Part shown: positions 62,729 through 64,000 of the stretch, in pieces
Position numbering within the stretch: position 1 is the stretch's first letter
Layout of the letters: each line of letters starts with the position of its first letter
Assembly: GCA_964493245.1 (NCBI GenBank)
Contig: CAZBNB010000002.1
Location: 85,758 to 149,757 of the forward strand
Reading direction: 5' to 3'
Length of the DNA: 64,000 nt
Source: CAZBNB01 sp964493245
Lineage (GTDB): Bacteria > Pseudomonadota > Gammaproteobacteria > Legionellales > Legionellaceae
Position numbers and translations under genes: made by a program
Notes under the pieces: model-generated
What the model was told of the DNA's origin: nothing
Database searches by the model: none
The model's input: the letters and a program-made list of their open reading frames with translations, nothing else

Positions 62729-63091
62729 TTAGCTGCCTTTGTAAAGGTTCTGTAGTTCCGCTGACGAATAATGTGTCGTTATTCGTCCGGAACGATGGCC
62801 CAATAGATCTTGGCGATCTTCGAAACTAACACCAGCCGCTCGCAGACGTCTACCAAACGTATGCTTCAAATCATGCGCTCGCACTACATCTAATCCAACA
62901 TTGCTTCGAGCGTCACGCCAACCAGTCGATAACATCCTCGCTAAAGGCCTAGCGCGATAACTAAAAACATGAGTAGGATGTTTTCCACGCTCTTCATGTA
63001 CAACTGAACGCGCAGTTTCGTTGCATACTACCAATCGTTCTTCGCCATTTTTAACCAGTTCCGCAGGGATCGTGTAATTACGAATTGCCAC
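62729..63091 (-). pseudogene. Tyrosine integrase, C-terminal catalytic fragment
   Basis: The 120-aa ORF matches the catalytic C-terminus of a phage-type integrase: VKNGEERLVV, then VRAHDLKHTFGRRLRAAGV (box with His and Arg), DLLGHRSGRITTHYSS (His and the nucleophilic Tyr). The N-terminal arm, core-binding domain and first catalytic Arg are missing, so it is inactive. It lies about 200 bases from the tRNA-Ile remnant, as expected for an integrated element. Confidence 0.85.
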
Positions 63092-63138
63092 AGGAGTTAT
63101 GGCTGGGGAAAATAAGGTCTCTCTGAAAACAGGTTGCC

Positions 63139-63774
63139 CTATTTCAACCCAGATACATTTGAATGTTCAGGTCCTTTATAGTTTCGCTCAATTTTTACCT
63201 CACCCATTTTCAACGATGCTAATAGTTTATAGTGGGGTGTTTCAGCTTTCTCACCAAATTGGCGTTGTATGTTGATTTCGTTTTGTTGTCTCTCTTTTTC
63301 TCTTGTAGCTCGAAGATCCGGATTATTTTTCATCAGTGGCACCAACGTTCTGTCGAGGGAGGCCTCACTTTTCTTAAGCACTGCTAGCTCGGCGTTTAAG
63401 CGGTGTAGCTGTGCCATTTCTTGAATTAGCGTAGGTGTTGATGATCGTAATTCTCTGATCTGTTCTTGATGAGAAATTTTTGCGTTTTTAAAAGACTCAG
63501 TGATAGACCCCACCGCAATGTCTTTTTCCTGCACAGATCGATTAGTTACCCTTTGCAGTGCAACTATACTTATTATTCTATCTAAAACATCAAGTTCGTT
63601 TGCTTCATGATTTGATTCATACAATTCAAGTATTTCGGGATCATTTGAATCCACCCGATTGATAAAATCACTTATTTCAGGTCGATTTAAAATTAAATTA
63701 AGAGTCTCTACTGATTTCGCATGACTGATATCATCAGCTGCTTGCTGTAATACTTCAAAGTTGAGTGAAGGCAT
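63139..63774 (-). CDS. Hypothetical coiled-coil protein
   Basis: A 211-aa soluble product, helical throughout, with a heptad-like stretch about residues 95-150 (QIRELRSSTPTLIQEMAQLHRLNAELAVLKK) and a basic C-terminal tail. A strong AAGGAG ribosome-binding site is eight bases before the ATG, which suggests an expressed gene. It lies between integrase and transposase fragments. I recognise no family. A secreted effector would be one idea, without direct evidence. Confidence 0.6.
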   Translation of the reverse strand: MPSLNFEVLQQAADDISHAKSVETLNLILNRPEISDFINRVDSNDPEILELYESNHEANELDVLDRIISIVALQRVTNRSVQEKDIAVGSITESFKNAKISHQEQIRELRSSTPTLIQEMAQLHRLNAELAVLKKSEASLDRTLVPLMKNNPDLRATREKERQQNEINIQRQFGEKAETPHYKLLASLKMGEVKIERNYKGPEHSNVSGLK

Positions 63775-63825
63775 GATATGTACTCCTTAACAATTATATC
63801 GATTAGTATAGTTTAAATTCCATGA

Positions 63826-64000
63826 GAGGGGTTTTTATTATCGAATGAATCATGTGGTATAGAGCGCTGTCGGGCACGCACAGGTCGAGCGCAGAGAAAT
63901 CATATCTTTCTTGCTATTGCCGCTTGGTTTGAGCAACACAAATTACGCATCACACAAAAAATTACGCTGTATCAACAAAACTGGAGTGTGATTAAAAACG
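63826..64000 (+). pseudogene. Transposase C-terminal fragment (DDE type), continues past window
   Basis: An open frame from 63826 (just after a stop) to the window end encodes GIERCRARTGRAQRNHI followed by AAWFEQHKLRITQ and LYQQNWSVIKN. This is the typical C-terminal end of an IS4/IS701-like DDE transposase (ARTGRAQRNHI and LYxxxWxxIK). The catalytic domain is missing upstream, so it is a remnant. The exact IS family needs a database comparison. Confidence 0.7.

Overview
The window looks like chromosomal DNA of a low-GC gammaproteobacterium related to the Legionellales (Legionella/Coxiella/Aquicella/Berkiella-like). This is an inference. It rests on an orphan DotI/IcmL-like gene beside a split-gcvP glycine cleavage operon, a DhaL-DegV fusion gene, a core gene set typical of Gammaproteobacteria (RlmKL fusion, Hda, ProQ, YajQ, ArgR) and AT-rich coding sequence. 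No 16S rRNA gene or other decisive marker is present.

Layout. 1-5.5 kb: end of a cytochrome c5 gene, then an aa3-type cytochrome oxidase operon (coxB with a fused cytochrome c domain, ctaD, ctaG, ctaE) and a TSUP permease. 5.5-11 kb: housekeeping genes (half-length darP, rlmKL, a methyltransferase, thiamine pyrophosphokinase, thioredoxin, psd) and tRNA-Leu(CAG). 11-17.6 kb: accessory metabolic and surface genes (repeats resembling an IS end, FAD monooxygenase + FAH pair, EEP nuclease-like protein, secreted Cys-rich repeat protein, outer-membrane protein, old yellow enzyme). 17.7-28.3 kb: YeiH transporter, amino-acid decarboxylase, MltA, a probable lipid cluster (TIGR01777 epimerase, DUF2177, DhaL-DegV fusion, DUF1295) and an HTH-nucleotidyltransferase with a striking promoter/operator. 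28.3-32.1 kb: an accessory island with two copies of a gene pair (lysozyme-like protein without a signal peptide, plus a secreted four-Cys partner) around a HigBA pair and an integrase N-terminal fragment. 32.3-41.3 kb: ssb, an M50 protease, a VirB4/TraC-like gene cut off inside a short palindromic repeat, yajQ, SulP, a second Cys-rich repeat protein, and unknown genes. 41.3-60.5 kb: argR, an RMD1-like protein, the gcvT-H-PA-(YciI)-PB operon, the IcmL-like gene, an ABC transporter, cytochrome c4, engB, mmsB/mmsA, dapB, proQ, pgsA, hda. 60.5-64 kb: a decayed mobile region with an AlbA/HATPase protein, the 3' part of a tRNA-Ile(CAT), an integrase C-terminal fragment, a coiled-coil ORF and a transposase fragment.

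The least explained content is the duplicated lysozyme/secreted-partner module, a family of three 115-123-bp palindromic repeats (one forms the end of the truncated T4SS gene), three consecutive long inverted repeats at 54.55-55.14 kb, and a probable leaderless, auto-repressed nucleotidyltransferase gene. No CRISPR array, rRNA operon or complete prophage is visible.
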